Made by a program: the position numbers and the translations under genes
Notes under the pieces: model-generated
Database searches by the model: none
Told to the model about the DNA's origin: nothing
Seen by the model: the letters and a program-made list of their open reading frames with translations, nothing else
DNA from: Flavobacteriales bacterium
GTDB lineage: Bacteria > Bacteroidota > Bacteroidia > Flavobacteriales_F > PHOS-HE28
DNA: 64,000 nt
NCBI GenBank assembly: GCA_019638085.1
Contig: JAHBUL010000008.1
Coordinates: 1 to 64,000 of the forward strand
Reading direction: 5' to 3'
Shown here: positions 37,554 to 46,790 of the stretch, piece by piece
Numbering within the stretch: the stretch's first letter is position 1
How the letters are laid out: each line of letters begins with the position of its first letter

Positions 37554-38423
37554 ATGCGACAACTCAAGATCTCAAAGCAGGTCACTAACCGCGACACTCC
37601 GTCGCTGGACAAATACCTGACCGAGATCGGCAAGGTGAAATTGATCACCGCCCAAGAGGAGGTGGAACTTGCCCGGAAGATCAAAAAGGGCGACAACGAT
37701 GCTTTGGAAGCTCTCTGCAAGGCCAACCTCCGTTTCGTGGTGTCCGTGGCCAAGCAATACCAAGGACAAGGTCTCACCCTCCCTGACCTGATCAGTGAGG
37801 GTAACCTCGGACTTATCAAGGCGGCAGGACGTTTCGATGAGACCCGCGGTTTCAAATTCATCAGTTATGCCGTGTGGTGGATCCGCCAACAGATCCTACA
37901 GAGCCTTGCTGAACAAGCCCGTATCGTGCGGCTGCCATTGAACAAGATCGGCTCCATCAACAAGATCAACAAAGCGTTTGCGCGCTTGGAGCAAGAGCAT
38001 GAAAGGCCTCCTACCGCCGCCGAACTGGCAGAGATGCTGGAGATGACCTTGGACGAGGTGAAGACGAGCATGAGCAATACAGGCCGGCATGTGAGCATGG
38101 ATGCCCCCTTGCGCGACGATGGCGATAGTGGCACCATGCACGACCTGATGAAAAATGACGATCTACCGGACCCCATGGATTCGCTGCTCACCGAGAGCCT
38201 CAGGTCGGAGATCGAACGATCGTTGGAAAGTCTCACCCCACGTGAGAGTGATGTGATCCGGTTGTACTTCGGCCTTGCCGGCAACCAGCCGCATACACTG
38301 GAGGAGATCGGCCGGAAATTCGACCTCACCCGCGAGCGCGTGCGCCAGATCAAGGAAAAAGCCATCCGGCGCCTAAAGCAGGCAGGGAGAGGGCGCGCGC
38401 TGCGCATCTACCTCACCGACTGA
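37554..38423 (+). CDS. rpoD: Primary RNA polymerase sigma factor (sigma-70, RpoD/SigA)
   Basis: A 289-residue group 1 sigma factor, the short form seen in Bacteroidota, with little of region 1. Region 1.2 is at [15 protein letters not shown], region 2 at [20 protein letters not shown] and [15 protein letters not shown] (about 85-125), region 3 at about 135-205, and region 4 helix-turn-helix at [20 protein letters not shown] (about 250-269). The start at [21 protein letters not shown] follows the family norm; an ATG three codons earlier is possible. It would read the TAnnTTTG/TTCG promoters reported here. Confidence 0.95.
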   Translation: MRQLKISKQVTNRDTPSLDKYLTEIGKVKLITAQEEVELARKIKKGDNDALEALCKANLRFVVSVAKQYQGQGLTLPDLISEGNLGLIKAAGRFDETRGFKFISYAVWWIRQQILQSLAEQARIVRLPLNKIGSINKINKAFARLEQEHERPPTAAELAEMLEMTLDEVKTSMSNTGRHVSMDAPLRDDGDSGTMHDLMKNDDLPDPMDSLLTESLRSEIERSLESLTPRESDVIRLYFGLAGNQPHTLEEIGRKFDLTRERVRQIKEKAIRRLKQAGRGRALRIYLTD

Positions 38424-38442
38424 TAGCGCGTTCATTAAGCTG

Positions 38443-38480
38443 ACGCACAAGGCCGCCCCATACAAGGCGGCCTTGTGCGT
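38443..38480 (+). terminator. Terminator-like hairpin after rpoD
   Basis: A perfect 15-bp stem (38443-38457 with 38466-38480) with an 8-base loop, 19 bases after the rpoD stop. No T-run follows, and the rpe promoter box starts 6 bases later. Confidence 0.65.
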
Positions 38481-38485
38481 TGGGT

Positions 38486-38493
38486 TACCTTTG
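38486..38493 (+). promoter_or_regulatory. Putative -7 box TACCTTTG for rpe
   Basis: An exact TAnnTTTG match ending 6 bases before the rpe ATG; the transcript is expected to be leaderless or nearly so. Confidence 0.6.
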
Positions 38494-38499
38494 CGCTCC

Positions 38500-39153
38500 A
38501 TGGCCCATATCATTGCTCCCTCCCTCCTTTCCGCTGATTTCTCCCAACTCAACAAGGCGGTGGAACTGGTGGATATCAGCCCTGCACCTTGGCTTCATCT
38601 GGATGTTATGGACGGCGTTTTCGTGCCCAACATCAGCTTCGGCTTTCCGGTAATAAAGGCCATCCGACCTCTGACCAAAAAGACCTTCGATGTACACTTG
38701 ATGATCGTGGACCCGGACCCTTACATCAACCTTTTCCGGGATGCCGGGACCGATCGCCTCACAGTACACTACGAGACTTGCACCCATTTGCACCGTACGA
38801 TACAGGCCATCAAGGCAGCCGGGATGAAGGCCGGTGTAGCCATCAATCCGCATACGCCGGTCCATCTACTTACAGATATTCTCTCCGATCTCGACCAAGT
38901 GATCCTGATGAGCGTGAACCCGGGATTCGGAGGCCAGAGCTTTATTCCCGGCACGTTCCGGAAACTTAACGCCTTACGGGAATTGCGCAATGTGCATGGA
39001 TCACAGCTCTTGATCGAGATCGATGGCGGGGTATCGGAAGAGAACGTAAATAAGCTGGCCAGTCACGGAGCGGATGTGCTCGTGGCCGGGAACAGCGTGT
39101 TCAATGCGCCGGATCCCGCTGCAGCGATCAGGACATTAAGTGCATCCGATTGA
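38500..39153 (+). CDS. rpe: Ribulose-phosphate 3-epimerase
   Basis: Interconverts ribulose-5-phosphate and xylulose-5-phosphate in the pentose phosphate pathway; a TIM barrel with a metal site. 217 residues, typical. Motifs: IIAPSLLSADFSQL at the start, WLHLDVMDGVFVPNISFG (about 28-45) with metal-binding His and Asp, LMSVNPGFGGQSFIP (about 139-153) and EIDGGVSEENV (about 178-188). The promoter box directly upstream and the hairpin after rpoD suggest it is transcribed alone. Confidence 0.97.
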   Translation: MAHIIAPSLLSADFSQLNKAVELVDISPAPWLHLDVMDGVFVPNISFGFPVIKAIRPLTKKTFDVHLMIVDPDPYINLFRDAGTDRLTVHYETCTHLHRTIQAIKAAGMKAGVAINPHTPVHLLTDILSDLDQVILMSVNPGFGGQSFIPGTFRKLNALRELRNVHGSQLLIEIDGGVSEENVNKLASHGADVLVAGNSVFNAPDPAAAIRTLSASD

Positions 39154-39184
39154 GCATCGCCATTCCGACTAAACACACGTCTCA

Positions 39185-39192
39185 TATATTCG
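39185..39192 (+). promoter_or_regulatory. Putative -7 box TATATTCG
   Basis: TAnnTTYG match ending 4 bases before the ATG at 39197; the transcript is probably leaderless. Confidence 0.55.
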
Positions 39193-39196
39193 CGAC

Positions 39197-40849
39197 ATGA
39201 TAACTAAAGCAACGATCGTTGTACTCTCCGGCCTGATGGTGTCTTCCGCAATCGCTCAGGAGCATTGCACAGCACACACGATCACTGAGCGCTGGTTGCA
39301 AGCCAATGGACAGCAGGTTGATCTGGCCCATGAAGCATCCATGCTGGAGCAACAAGGTGTACAACGCGGTGGGGTCCAGACCGTCCCGGTTGCAGTCCAT
39401 GTGGTGTGGAACAATGCGGCAGAGAATGTTTCGGACGGGGTGATCCAGAGCATCATTGCGCAAATGAATGCGGACTATCAGGCCATGAATACCGACTACA
39501 GCAATGTCCGTTCACCCTTTCTGGCTTCGCGTGGTAATGCCCAGATCGAATTCTGCCTGGCAACGACCGACGCTTCGGGGAATGCAACCACAGGGATCAC
39601 GCGTTACCAAACCACGAAGACCTGGTTCAACCCGGATACGGAAACCGACGATATGAAAGCTTCACCGGGTGGCACGCCGGCCTGGAACCCATCGAAATAC
39701 CTCAACATCTGGATCTGCGATATTTCCAGTGGCGCCACAGGTGGCTTTGTCACTGCCGGCTATGCGTATCTGCCGGTTGGAGGAGTGGTGGGTGCATGGT
39801 TTGATGGACTGGTGCTGGATTACCAGTACGGCACGAACGATCGTACGGCCTCACACGAAGTAGGCCACTACTTCGGCCTCCCACACCCTTGGGGCGATGG
39901 GAACGGAAATTGCACCCCCGGCGATGGGATTAGCGACACGCCATCAACGGACAGCCCCACGTATAGCTGCGGGAACACGAACCTGATGAAGTGCAACACC
40001 CTTACCCAGTATGAGAACTTCATGGATTATAGCAATTGCCCGGTGATGTTCACCAATGGCCAAGCCACTGTGATGGCCGGCGTGCTCAACGGTGTGCGCT
40101 CCTCGTTGCTCAGTTCTTCCGCTTGTAGCGGTGGCAGCGGGCTTTGTATTCCCACCTCCACCGTGGGCACTGCTGATGGTGATTTCATTGATGGTGTTAT
40201 CCTGGAGGGGATCCAGAACGTAGGTACCGGTTCAACCAGCGGCCCCACGTACAATGATTACACCATGCATTCCGCAACCTTGGCCCAAGGGGAGACCTAT
40301 ACGCTCTTGATCACCAACGGGGAATACTACGAGGACATGATCGGAGCTTGGATCGATTTCGATGGGGACGGTCAGCTATCCACAGCTGAATTGATCGGGG
40401 AGGTGCTCTCATCCGGGGATTTCCAGATCATCCCATTCGAATTCACAGTACCCATGAATGCACTCCCCGGAAACACCATTATGCGGGTTCGCGCCATGTA
40501 TCCGGATACGGGTGAGCCACAATCACCCGATCCCTGTGCCAACTTCACTTGGGGTGAAACGGAGGATTACAGCATCGTGATCACCACAACTACGGGTGTA
40601 TCAGCACGAACAACAGAGGAATTGACCCTTCGCACCTTCCCGGACCACGTAGTTGTTTCCTGGCCAAATGTGGTCGACGAGCAACGCGCCTTGGTACTGG
40701 ATGCCGCTGGCCGCGTGCTGATGGACCAGCATGTATCGAGCAACCAGCTTCGTATCTCCACTACGGATATGGCCGCCGGGATCTATCAGCTGGTCGTGAA
40801 CTTGGAAGGTGAACGAATGGTGGCACGCTTCGTCGTAGCGGGTCAATAA
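39197..40849 (+). CDS. Secreted M43-type zinc metalloprotease with GEVED and T9SS domains
   Basis: A 550-residue secreted protease of the pappalysin/cytophagalysin family. Signal peptide: MITKATIVVLSGLMVSSAIAQ. The zinc motif HEVGHYFGLPH (about 219-229) is followed by the Met-turn MDYSNCPVMFTNGQ (about 276-289). A GEVED-type beta domain covers about 315-460 (MIGAWIDFDGDGQL, NFTWGETEDYSIVI). A T9SS sorting domain ends it, with a strand-rich FPDHVVVSWPNV and VARFVVAGQ. It probably digests protein outside the cell. It stands alone behind its own promoter box. Confidence 0.9.
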   Translation: MITKATIVVLSGLMVSSAIAQEHCTAHTITERWLQANGQQVDLAHEASMLEQQGVQRGGVQTVPVAVHVVWNNAAENVSDGVIQSIIAQMNADYQAMNTDYSNVRSPFLASRGNAQIEFCLATTDASGNATTGITRYQTTKTWFNPDTETDDMKASPGGTPAWNPSKYLNIWICDISSGATGGFVTAGYAYLPVGGVVGAWFDGLVLDYQYGTNDRTASHEVGHYFGLPHPWGDGNGNCTPGDGISDTPSTDSPTYSCGNTNLMKCNTLTQYENFMDYSNCPVMFTNGQATVMAGVLNGVRSSLLSSSACSGGSGLCIPTSTVGTADGDFIDGVILEGIQNVGTGSTSGPTYNDYTMHSATLAQGETYTLLITNGEYYEDMIGAWIDFDGDGQLSTAELIGEVLSSGDFQIIPFEFTVPMNALPGNTIMRVRAMYPDTGEPQSPDPCANFTWGETEDYSIVITTTTGVSARTTEELTLRTFPDHVVVSWPNVVDEQRALVLDAAGRVLMDQHVSSNQLRISTTDMAAGIYQLVVNLEGERMVARFVVAGQ

Positions 40850-40973
40850 AGGGTATCCATCCAGCATTTCAATGCGTTCGACGATCGCGAGAGCGTGATC
40901 ATCCAATACCTGTTGCTGGTAGGAAACCCGGGATGAGCTTGTTCCGTAAAGGCAGGTGCTTACCTACCCTGCC

Positions 40974-41576
40974 ATGCGTGCTCCCTCACGTCTCTTTTCA
41001 CTTGTTTTGCTCATGGCCCCACTTCTCGGCCATGGCCAGCGCCCCTCCCATTCGGGCTTGGGATACATGGGTGGCCCCCAAGCGGCCACTTGGCGATCGG
41101 AAGCGGTGAATTACCGGGCCGTCCCGGGCCTGGCGGCAGGTCTGTATGTTCCCGTATGGGCTGGCAATCGGGTAGAGATACAGCCCGAATTGCTCCTCTC
41201 GCTACAAGGTGCTTCACGCGACCTTCCGGATGGTGAGCGCACCATCATGCGAACCCTTCATGCCACCATGCCAGTGAGCCTTAAGATCTTCCTGAACAGC
41301 ACCGTCAACATTCAGGCTGGTGTACAAGGCGGCTATTTATTGATGGCCAAGGCGGACGGCCAGGACATCAGCGACGAGTTGAGTCCTTTGGACATGGGTG
41401 TGAACGTGGGGGTGGGTATCGGGACCATGAGGGGCTTGGACATAACCCTCCGCTATTACAGCGGCCTAAGTAATGCCTTGGTCGAGGACCTCACGATCTA
41501 TCCTTCCAATCGGACCCTCCAACTCACGATCGGACACCGCTTCAAACAGTTCACTCGTGGCAGGAAGCGCAACTGA
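40974..41576 (+). CDS. Outer-membrane beta-barrel protein (porin-like)
   Basis: A 200-residue exported protein. Signal peptide MRAPSRLFSLVLLMAPLLGHGQ fixes the start. The body shows alternating strands (AAGLYVPVWAGNRVEIQPEL, MPVSLKIFLNSTVNIQAGVQ, DITLRYYSGLSNALVEDL) and ends in LQLTIGHRFKQFTRGRKRN. It fits the eight-stranded outer-membrane barrel group (PorT-like). Substrate or binding partner unknown. It ends 49 bases before purK. Confidence 0.75.
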   Translation: MRAPSRLFSLVLLMAPLLGHGQRPSHSGLGYMGGPQAATWRSEAVNYRAVPGLAAGLYVPVWAGNRVEIQPELLLSLQGASRDLPDGERTIMRTLHATMPVSLKIFLNSTVNIQAGVQGGYLLMAKADGQDISDELSPLDMGVNVGVGIGTMRGLDITLRYYSGLSNALVEDLTIYPSNRTLQLTIGHRFKQFTRGRKRN

Positions 41577-41613
41577 GCGATCCACTCCTTTGTTCCACTG
41601 ATCCTCTCGCCGG

Positions 41614-41621
41614 TATCTTCG
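41614..41621 (+). promoter_or_regulatory. Putative -7 box TATCTTCG for purK
   Basis: TAnnTTYG match ending 4 bases before the purK ATG; probably a leaderless purK-purE transcript. Confidence 0.55.
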
Positions 41622-41625
41622 CGGC

Positions 41626-42783
41626 ATGGATGAACCACGCCGGATCGCCTTGCTTGGCGGAGGCCAACTGGGACGCATGTTCATTGAGAACGCGTTGCGT
41701 TACGATGTTGAAGTGCATGTACTGGACCCCGATCCTGCCTGCCCTTGTGCTTGGTTGGCCCATCGCTTCACGCAAGGGCGATTTGATGATCACGATACCG
41801 TGTTGCGTTTCGCAGCCGATGTGGACGTGGTGGGGATCGAGATCGAGCATGTGAACGTGGAAGCATTGGAGGCATTGGAGCACCAAGGCAAGCTCGTTAT
41901 CCCCTCCTCCACCACTTTACGGATCTTACAGGATAAAGGTCTACAGAAGGACTTTTATGTGCGTCATGGGATACCCACTGCCGCCTATGCACTCATCGAG
42001 AGTGCGCCCGATATCGAACGACACCAAGAACTCCTTCCGGCCTTCCTGAAAACGAGGACCGGCGGATATGATGGCAAGGGAGTGGTCCCCGTAACAAGTA
42101 GCGCCAATGTTCCAGCAGGGTTCGACGGACCCTTTCTATTGGAAAAACGTGCGGATATCGCCAAGGAACTGGGCGTGATCGCCGTGCTCGGCGCGGATGG
42201 TTCCTCTAGGGTTTATGAGCCAGCGGAGATGGTCTTCGACCCGGAACTGAATCTGGTGGATGTACTCTTGGCCCCGGCACGATGTGAGCCCGAGGTGATC
42301 GAGCGTGCAAAAGAACTGGCCCTCCGTGTGGCCAAGGCGTTCGGTTCTCCGGGCATCTATGCCGTGGAAATGTTCCTCACGCCAGAAAATGAACTCTTGG
42401 TGAACGAAACGGCACCACGTGCGCACAACAGCGGCCACTACACAATTGAAGCCTGCGCAAGTTCGCAGTTCGATCAGTTGCTCCGCATGTATATGGGTTG
42501 GCCAGTGGGTGATGTTGGAATGCAGGGTGAAGCAGCCATGGTAAACCTAGTGGGTGAAGGGGGAAGCGGCATGCCCCATTTGGTAGGCACGGAGGAGATC
42601 CTCGAAATGCCCGGTACCTTCATTCATCTCTACGGAAAAGCGCAGACACGAACCGGCCGGAAAATGGGACATGTTACGATCATTTCCGGATCACGGAATA
42701 AGCTGGAACGGGCCGTGGCCATCTGTAAGGCCTATGCCAAAGTAGTGCCCATGCCCAGTCCTGGGGCACATATAACCAAGTAA
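41626..42783 (+). CDS. purK: 5-(carboxyamino)imidazole ribonucleotide synthase
   Basis: An ATP-grasp enzyme that makes N5-CAIR from AIR, bicarbonate and ATP in purine synthesis. 385 residues. N-terminal dinucleotide-like motif IALLGGGQLGRMFIENAL. ATP-grasp segments: FLKTRTGGYDGKGV (about 143-156), EKRADIAKELGVIAV and VNETAPRAHNSGHYTIEAC (about 262-280). purE follows 12 bases later, giving a two-gene operon for successive steps. Confidence 0.97.
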   Translation: MDEPRRIALLGGGQLGRMFIENALRYDVEVHVLDPDPACPCAWLAHRFTQGRFDDHDTVLRFAADVDVVGIEIEHVNVEALEALEHQGKLVIPSSTTLRILQDKGLQKDFYVRHGIPTAAYALIESAPDIERHQELLPAFLKTRTGGYDGKGVVPVTSSANVPAGFDGPFLLEKRADIAKELGVIAVLGADGSSRVYEPAEMVFDPELNLVDVLLAPARCEPEVIERAKELALRVAKAFGSPGIYAVEMFLTPENELLVNETAPRAHNSGHYTIEACASSQFDQLLRMYMGWPVGDVGMQGEAAMVNLVGEGGSGMPHLVGTEEILEMPGTFIHLYGKAQTRTGRKMGHVTIISGSRNKLERAVAICKAYAKVVPMPSPGAHITK

Positions 42784-42795
42784 AGACGGAACACG

Positions 42796-43299
42796 ATGAT
42801 CGGGATAATAATGGGCAGCCGTAGCGATCTGGAGGTCATGCGCGAAGCCGTGGATACCGCCAAGGAATTCGGGGTGCCATACGAGGTAACGGTTGTAAGT
42901 GCGCACCGAACACCGGACAGGATGGTGGCCTATGCCAAGGGTGCGGCGGAGCGTGGCATCAAGGTGATCATAGCCGGTGCTGGCGGAGCTGCCCACTTAC
43001 CGGGCATGGTGGCCTCCCTCACCACCTTGCCGGTGATCGGTGTACCCATCAAGAGCCGCAACAGTATCGACGGCTGGGATTCATTGCTCAGCATTGTACA
43101 GATGCCTGCCGGGGTACCTGTGGCCACCATGGCGGTGAACGGCTCACGCAATGCCGGTTTATTGGCTGTTCAAATATTGGCCCTGTCCGATAAGGAACTT
43201 GGCCACAAGGTTATCGAGCACAAAGAGAAGCAAGTGGCGAGCGTACTCTCAGGTATCGATGCGATGAAGGTGCAATTCCCGAATCACTTCGATGAATGA
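42796..43299 (+). CDS. purE: N5-CAIR mutase, class I
   Basis: Converts N5-CAIR to CAIR, the step after PurK. 167 residues. Motifs: [11 protein letters not shown] (about 5-15), [11 protein letters not shown] (about 35-45), [17 protein letters not shown] (about 58-74), and [20 protein letters not shown] (about 80-99). The first is the phosphate-binding SRSD loop. No fused PurK or PurC domain. It ends 33 bases from the convergent TonB receptor gene, with no clear terminator. Confidence 0.97.
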   Translation: MIGIIMGSRSDLEVMREAVDTAKEFGVPYEVTVVSAHRTPDRMVAYAKGAAERGIKVIIAGAGGAAHLPGMVASLTTLPVIGVPIKSRNSIDGWDSLLSIVQMPAGVPVATMAVNGSRNAGLLAVQILALSDKELGHKVIEHKEKQVASVLSGIDAMKVQFPNHFDE

Positions 43300-43332
43300 C
43301 CGCAGGTGCGGTACCGCTCTCCCAAGCTCCTG

Positions 43333-45834
43333 TCAACTTGCTGAATTGCTCTTCTTCCGCACATCGAAAGGCACCACGACCTTTAGGCTGAAGTTGCGTC
43401 CCATATTGTAGATACCGCTGCGCCCGCTTCCGTTCTCCGGATAGTCCTCAAAGTACTTCAGGCGGCTCATATTGCTCTGGTACCCCACATCGGCCAGATT
43501 GGAACCGAGAAGTGTAAAGGTGAGTATGGTACGCCCCTCCTTATCCACTACATCACTGCCTATCCCGGCATCCAACAGGGTGTAGCCAGGGGTGCGGGTT
43601 TCCGTTCCGGAAGCTGAATAAAAACGGTTCTGGCTCCAGTACACCTGCATGCCCACCTTGAAGAACATGTGGGCGAATAACCCGACCTGTTTGCGCAGGT
43701 CATACCTGACCTCGCTCACCAGATGTAACGGCGGGATCAGTGGGAGGTATTTCGTACTGTCCGTGATGATCGCACCTCCCCCTCCCCTGTTTTCGGCGAT
43801 CACCAATGAGAGTGAATTCTCAAAGTGGATCCGATCGAAGGGGTGTGGATGAACATCCAAGCTCACTTCACCTCCGTACAGCCGTGCAGCGGTTTGCCTG
43901 AACTTGAACACGGGAAGATCTTGCCCTTCCGGCGAATACAGTGAATCCCCCCCGGTCACCGAAGCGAGCTTCTCGTTATAGATGTAGTTACTGATGCTGT
44001 TGTTGAACACTTCCACACTGGCCGTAATGTGGGTCCCGTTGTAGAAGAAGCCCAGATCTTCCTGGAGGTTGAATTCGGGTTTGAGTTCCGCATCCCCCAA
44101 CTGCATCAGGCCTGCACCAGCATGTACACCTTGTGCAGTCGTCTCCGCCGCACTGGGTGCCCGGTAGCCCCTGCCAAGATTCGCCTTGAGCGTCAAGCGG
44201 TCATTCAGGTTCCAGGCAGCGCCGATGCTTCCACTCAACCCCGAAAGGTCTTGGGCGTGCGGAACAAACTCCTGCGTCACCGTACTGTCCATCGGATCCG
44301 CCTCCGTGCTCATCTCGAATCCCGTTATGGGATCGAGCCGCATATACATGGCGTCGCTCCTGAACTTCCGGTGGTCGTAACGGACACCACCGGAAAGGTC
44401 CAGCTTACCCAATTCCTTCTTCACATGGAGGAATGGACCGATGTCCAAACTGTGATAATCCGGTATTAACAACTCCGTGCCTTGGGCTGCATCGTTCAGT
44501 TGGAGCATGCCATTCAGCCCAGCAGTAGTGGACCATCCTTTCCGCTCAGCTATATGGAATCGCAGGTCGTAGGTGAAGGTGTTCAATGAGAGAAAAAGGC
44601 CGGGCAGGTCAGGATATTCCGGATGGCTGTATTCCCGACGGATGCTCCGCTGAAATCCAAGATCCGCGCTGAGCCTGTTATCCCCTAGGTTGAAGTTGGA
44701 AGTGATATACGCCCGGTAAAATTGCACGTGCTGATGGACCGCCCCGATCTTGTAGGAGCTGAGCATATCATTGCTCGCAATGGGCCTTAACGTGTCAGCT
44801 TCATCCACCTGATAAGTGAACCTTCTGGATGTGCTGTCACGACTTCCATCCGGAACCTCCTGAAGGTTGTCATACAGGCTGAAGTTCAACCGAGCATAAC
44901 CCCACGCCCGATTCAAACCGAAGTAGGCACTGAAATCCTTCTCGTTGTACTTCGTTCCGTACACGCGCCCATCATAACGGTTGCGATAGTTACTGGCCTC
45001 CTTTCCGGATAGCCTTCCTCCATATAGGAATCTTCCATTGTTGCCGTCCACGTTCACAGAACCGGCGAGGCCGTTGTTGTTGGTATCATAGTTGCCCAGT
45101 ACGGCGCCGCGTAATCTGCCTGCCGGTACAGATGGTGCAGGGAGCAGATTCACTACGCCGGCCAAGGCATCAGACCCGTAGATGAGGCTGGCCGGGCCTT
45201 TCACCACCTCCACGCGGTCGATGAGGAACTGGTCCACTTCCACCCCATGTTCTTCGCCCCATTGCTGGCTTTCCTGGCGAATCCCATCGAACAGGGTGAG
45301 AACACGATTGGCACCTAGACCACGTATGTACGGCTTTGAGATGTTGGGGCCGGAACTCACCGTGCTCACACCGGGGACCTTGTTCAGGGTTTCGATGATA
45401 TTGGAAGATGCGTTCTCACGTAGGAAACCTCTACCGACCATTGCCATCGGCACCGGCTCACGTCTCATTTCGGTGGCTTTCGATGTGCCGGTCACCACTA
45501 CATCATGCATCTCGGTCACCGATGGCACAAGCACAAAATCGCGACTGCTTACTGTTGCCAGGTCGATCGTTTCGGTGATGGCAGCATAGCCCACCATGCT
45601 CACGGAGATCAAGGCTTTCGCAGCCGGAAGACCGTGCAATGTGTACTCCCCGTTCACGTCGGTAGTGGTCCCGGTGCGCAGATCGGGGAAATACACCTCG
45701 GCACCAGGTATGGCAATGCCACTCCCTTTTTCGGTCACTTGACCTGAGAGGGAAACCTTTGCCGCGTCCGGCTTGCCCGCGTGCACTGTAGAGCACGCTA
45801 GAAGATAGAAGAAGAATAGTGTCAATTGTCTCAT
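43333..45834 (-). CDS. TonB-dependent receptor with carboxypeptidase-like N-domain
   Basis: An 833-residue outer-membrane receptor; signal peptide MRQLTLFFFYLLACSTVHAG. A carboxypeptidase-regulatory domain (about 30-115) is followed by the plug, VVVTGTSKATEMRREPVPM and KPYIRGLGANRVLTLFDG. The plug carries QQWGEEHGVEVDQF, a segment I associate with receptors for metal ions or metal chelates. The C-terminal barrel ends MGRNFSLKVVVPFDVRKKS. The small His/Cys protein at 46023 lies upstream on the same strand. The substrate is inferred, not shown. Confidence 0.88.
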   Translation of the reverse strand: MRQLTLFFFYLLACSTVHAGKPDAAKVSLSGQVTEKGSGIAIPGAEVYFPDLRTGTTTDVNGEYTLHGLPAAKALISVSMVGYAAITETIDLATVSSRDFVLVPSVTEMHDVVVTGTSKATEMRREPVPMAMVGRGFLRENASSNIIETLNKVPGVSTVSSGPNISKPYIRGLGANRVLTLFDGIRQESQQWGEEHGVEVDQFLIDRVEVVKGPASLIYGSDALAGVVNLLPAPSVPAGRLRGAVLGNYDTNNNGLAGSVNVDGNNGRFLYGGRLSGKEASNYRNRYDGRVYGTKYNEKDFSAYFGLNRAWGYARLNFSLYDNLQEVPDGSRDSTSRRFTYQVDEADTLRPIASNDMLSSYKIGAVHQHVQFYRAYITSNFNLGDNRLSADLGFQRSIRREYSHPEYPDLPGLFLSLNTFTYDLRFHIAERKGWSTTAGLNGMLQLNDAAQGTELLIPDYHSLDIGPFLHVKKELGKLDLSGGVRYDHRKFRSDAMYMRLDPITGFEMSTEADPMDSTVTQEFVPHAQDLSGLSGSIGAAWNLNDRLTLKANLGRGYRAPSAAETTAQGVHAGAGLMQLGDAELKPEFNLQEDLGFFYNGTHITASVEVFNNSISNYIYNEKLASVTGGDSLYSPEGQDLPVFKFRQTAARLYGGEVSLDVHPHPFDRIHFENSLSLVIAENRGGGGAIITDSTKYLPLIPPLHLVSEVRYDLRKQVGLFAHMFFKVGMQVYWSQNRFYSASGTETRTPGYTLLDAGIGSDVVDKEGRTILTFTLLGSNLADVGYQSNMSRLKYFEDYPENGSGRSGIYNMGRNFSLKVVVPFDVRKKSNSAS

Positions 45835-46022
45835 GTGCCGCCTGAGTGGCTGCGGAACTTGGTCTGCCAGCATTTGCACACTCCTCCACTTCTCACCTCG
45901 GGTGGGAAATGGACGGGTCGCCCAGCATTCCGGTCCTTAATTGGAAAATGGATGATCAACTAGGCCGCATTCCACAGCCTTGGCGATGAAGCCATCGCTT
46001 GACCTGCTATTTCACAGATCCT

Positions 46023-46343
46023 TCAGGCTTCGCCGGGAGGGCCGCGTAGACGTGGAACGGCGATCGGTTCCAGGAAGGCAGAAGGTACTGGAAGGGTAAC
46101 TGGATCGCCCAGATATACCATGCCGATCTTGAGAGCTTGTTCCGGAACCCCATCAAAGATCGGGAGCGGCGCTTCACAAAGGGGGCAATGGATGTCCACA
46201 TGCACCACTGGAGAAGCCTCATGGGCAGCGAACAGCAATGCGCCTTCCTCGCAATGATGGAATGCCGTCCGTGGCATTGCCATGAACAGCATCACTGCAA
46301 GCAGCAGCCAAGCCTGATCCAGCCGGGAAAGGAAGCGGCACAT
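46023..46343 (-). CDS. Small His/Cys-rich exported protein, TonB receptor partner
   Basis: A 106-residue protein with an N-terminal hydrophobic segment (AWLLLAVMLFMAM) and candidate metal ligands: HHCEE near 31-35 and HCPLC near 54-58. It ends in PRLRGPPGEA; a C-terminal RGPP is common in small proteins beside Bacteroidota TonB receptors. The start at MCRFLSRLDQ is set by a TACCTTCG box 5 bases upstream; the frame is open further back. About 190 bases separate it from the receptor gene. Metal delivery or sensing is an inference. Confidence 0.6.
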   Translation of the reverse strand: MCRFLSRLDQAWLLLAVMLFMAMPRTAFHHCEEGALLFAAHEASPVVHVDIHCPLCEAPLPIFDGVPEQALKIGMVYLGDPVTLPVPSAFLEPIAVPRLRGPPGEA

Positions 46344-46348
46344 GTCCG

Positions 46349-46356
46349 CGAAGGTA
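46349..46356 (-). promoter_or_regulatory. Putative -7 box TACCTTCG
   Basis: TAnnTTYG match ending 5 bases before the ATG at 46343; it may drive the small His/Cys protein and the receptor downstream. Confidence 0.5.
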
Positions 46357-46418
46357 CCGGCTCTGAACATGTGCGCGATCCAGGGATCGGCAATAGATCT
46401 AATTTTACCGGATCGAAC

Positions 46419-46790
46419 ATGCTGCCAAATCCCTATTTCCTACTCTTCATCGCCTTGTTTGGATCCCTCTCGATCGCATCCGCACAACATGTGGCCCCGC
46501 CTTCCAACTTGGCCGAGGAGCTATGCACATGCATGGGTGGGATCAATCCTGACAGCAACGACCGCAATTTCGATCTTGCGGTACGTCAATGTTTGAATGC
46601 GGCTGTCTCCCAACATTCCGGAGAGGTGATCGAACTACTTCGACGATACCCTGGGCAGGATCGCAAATTCTTCATGCTTGGGCTTGTGCTAGGTAGCGCC
46701 CTTGACCGATCCTGCCCCCAGTACCCCCTTGTAAAGGATCGATTACGGCTGATGTTGAATTCCGTAAATAGGAATATTCCGAGCTCGTGA
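46419..46790 (+). CDS. Small exported protein coupled to pfkA
   Basis: A 123-residue protein, signal peptide MLPNPYFLLFIALFGSLSIASAQ. The mature part has spaced Cys (AEELCTCMGGIN, VRQCLNAAV, DRSCPQYPLV) and is helical, as in small Bacteroidota periplasmic proteins of unknown role. Its stop codon overlaps the pfkA ATG by one base (TGATG), so translation of pfkA may depend on it. No domain name can be given. Confidence 0.6.
   Translation: MLPNPYFLLFIALFGSLSIASAQHVAPPSNLAEELCTCMGGINPDSNDRNFDLAVRQCLNAAVSQHSGEVIELLRRYPGQDRKFFMLGLVLGSALDRSCPQYPLVKDRLRLMLNSVNRNIPSS

Noticed and set aside
45835-46022. Possible riboswitch upstream of the TonB receptor
   Set aside because: I looked for a cobalamin-type core or other conserved boxes in the 188-base leader and found none.
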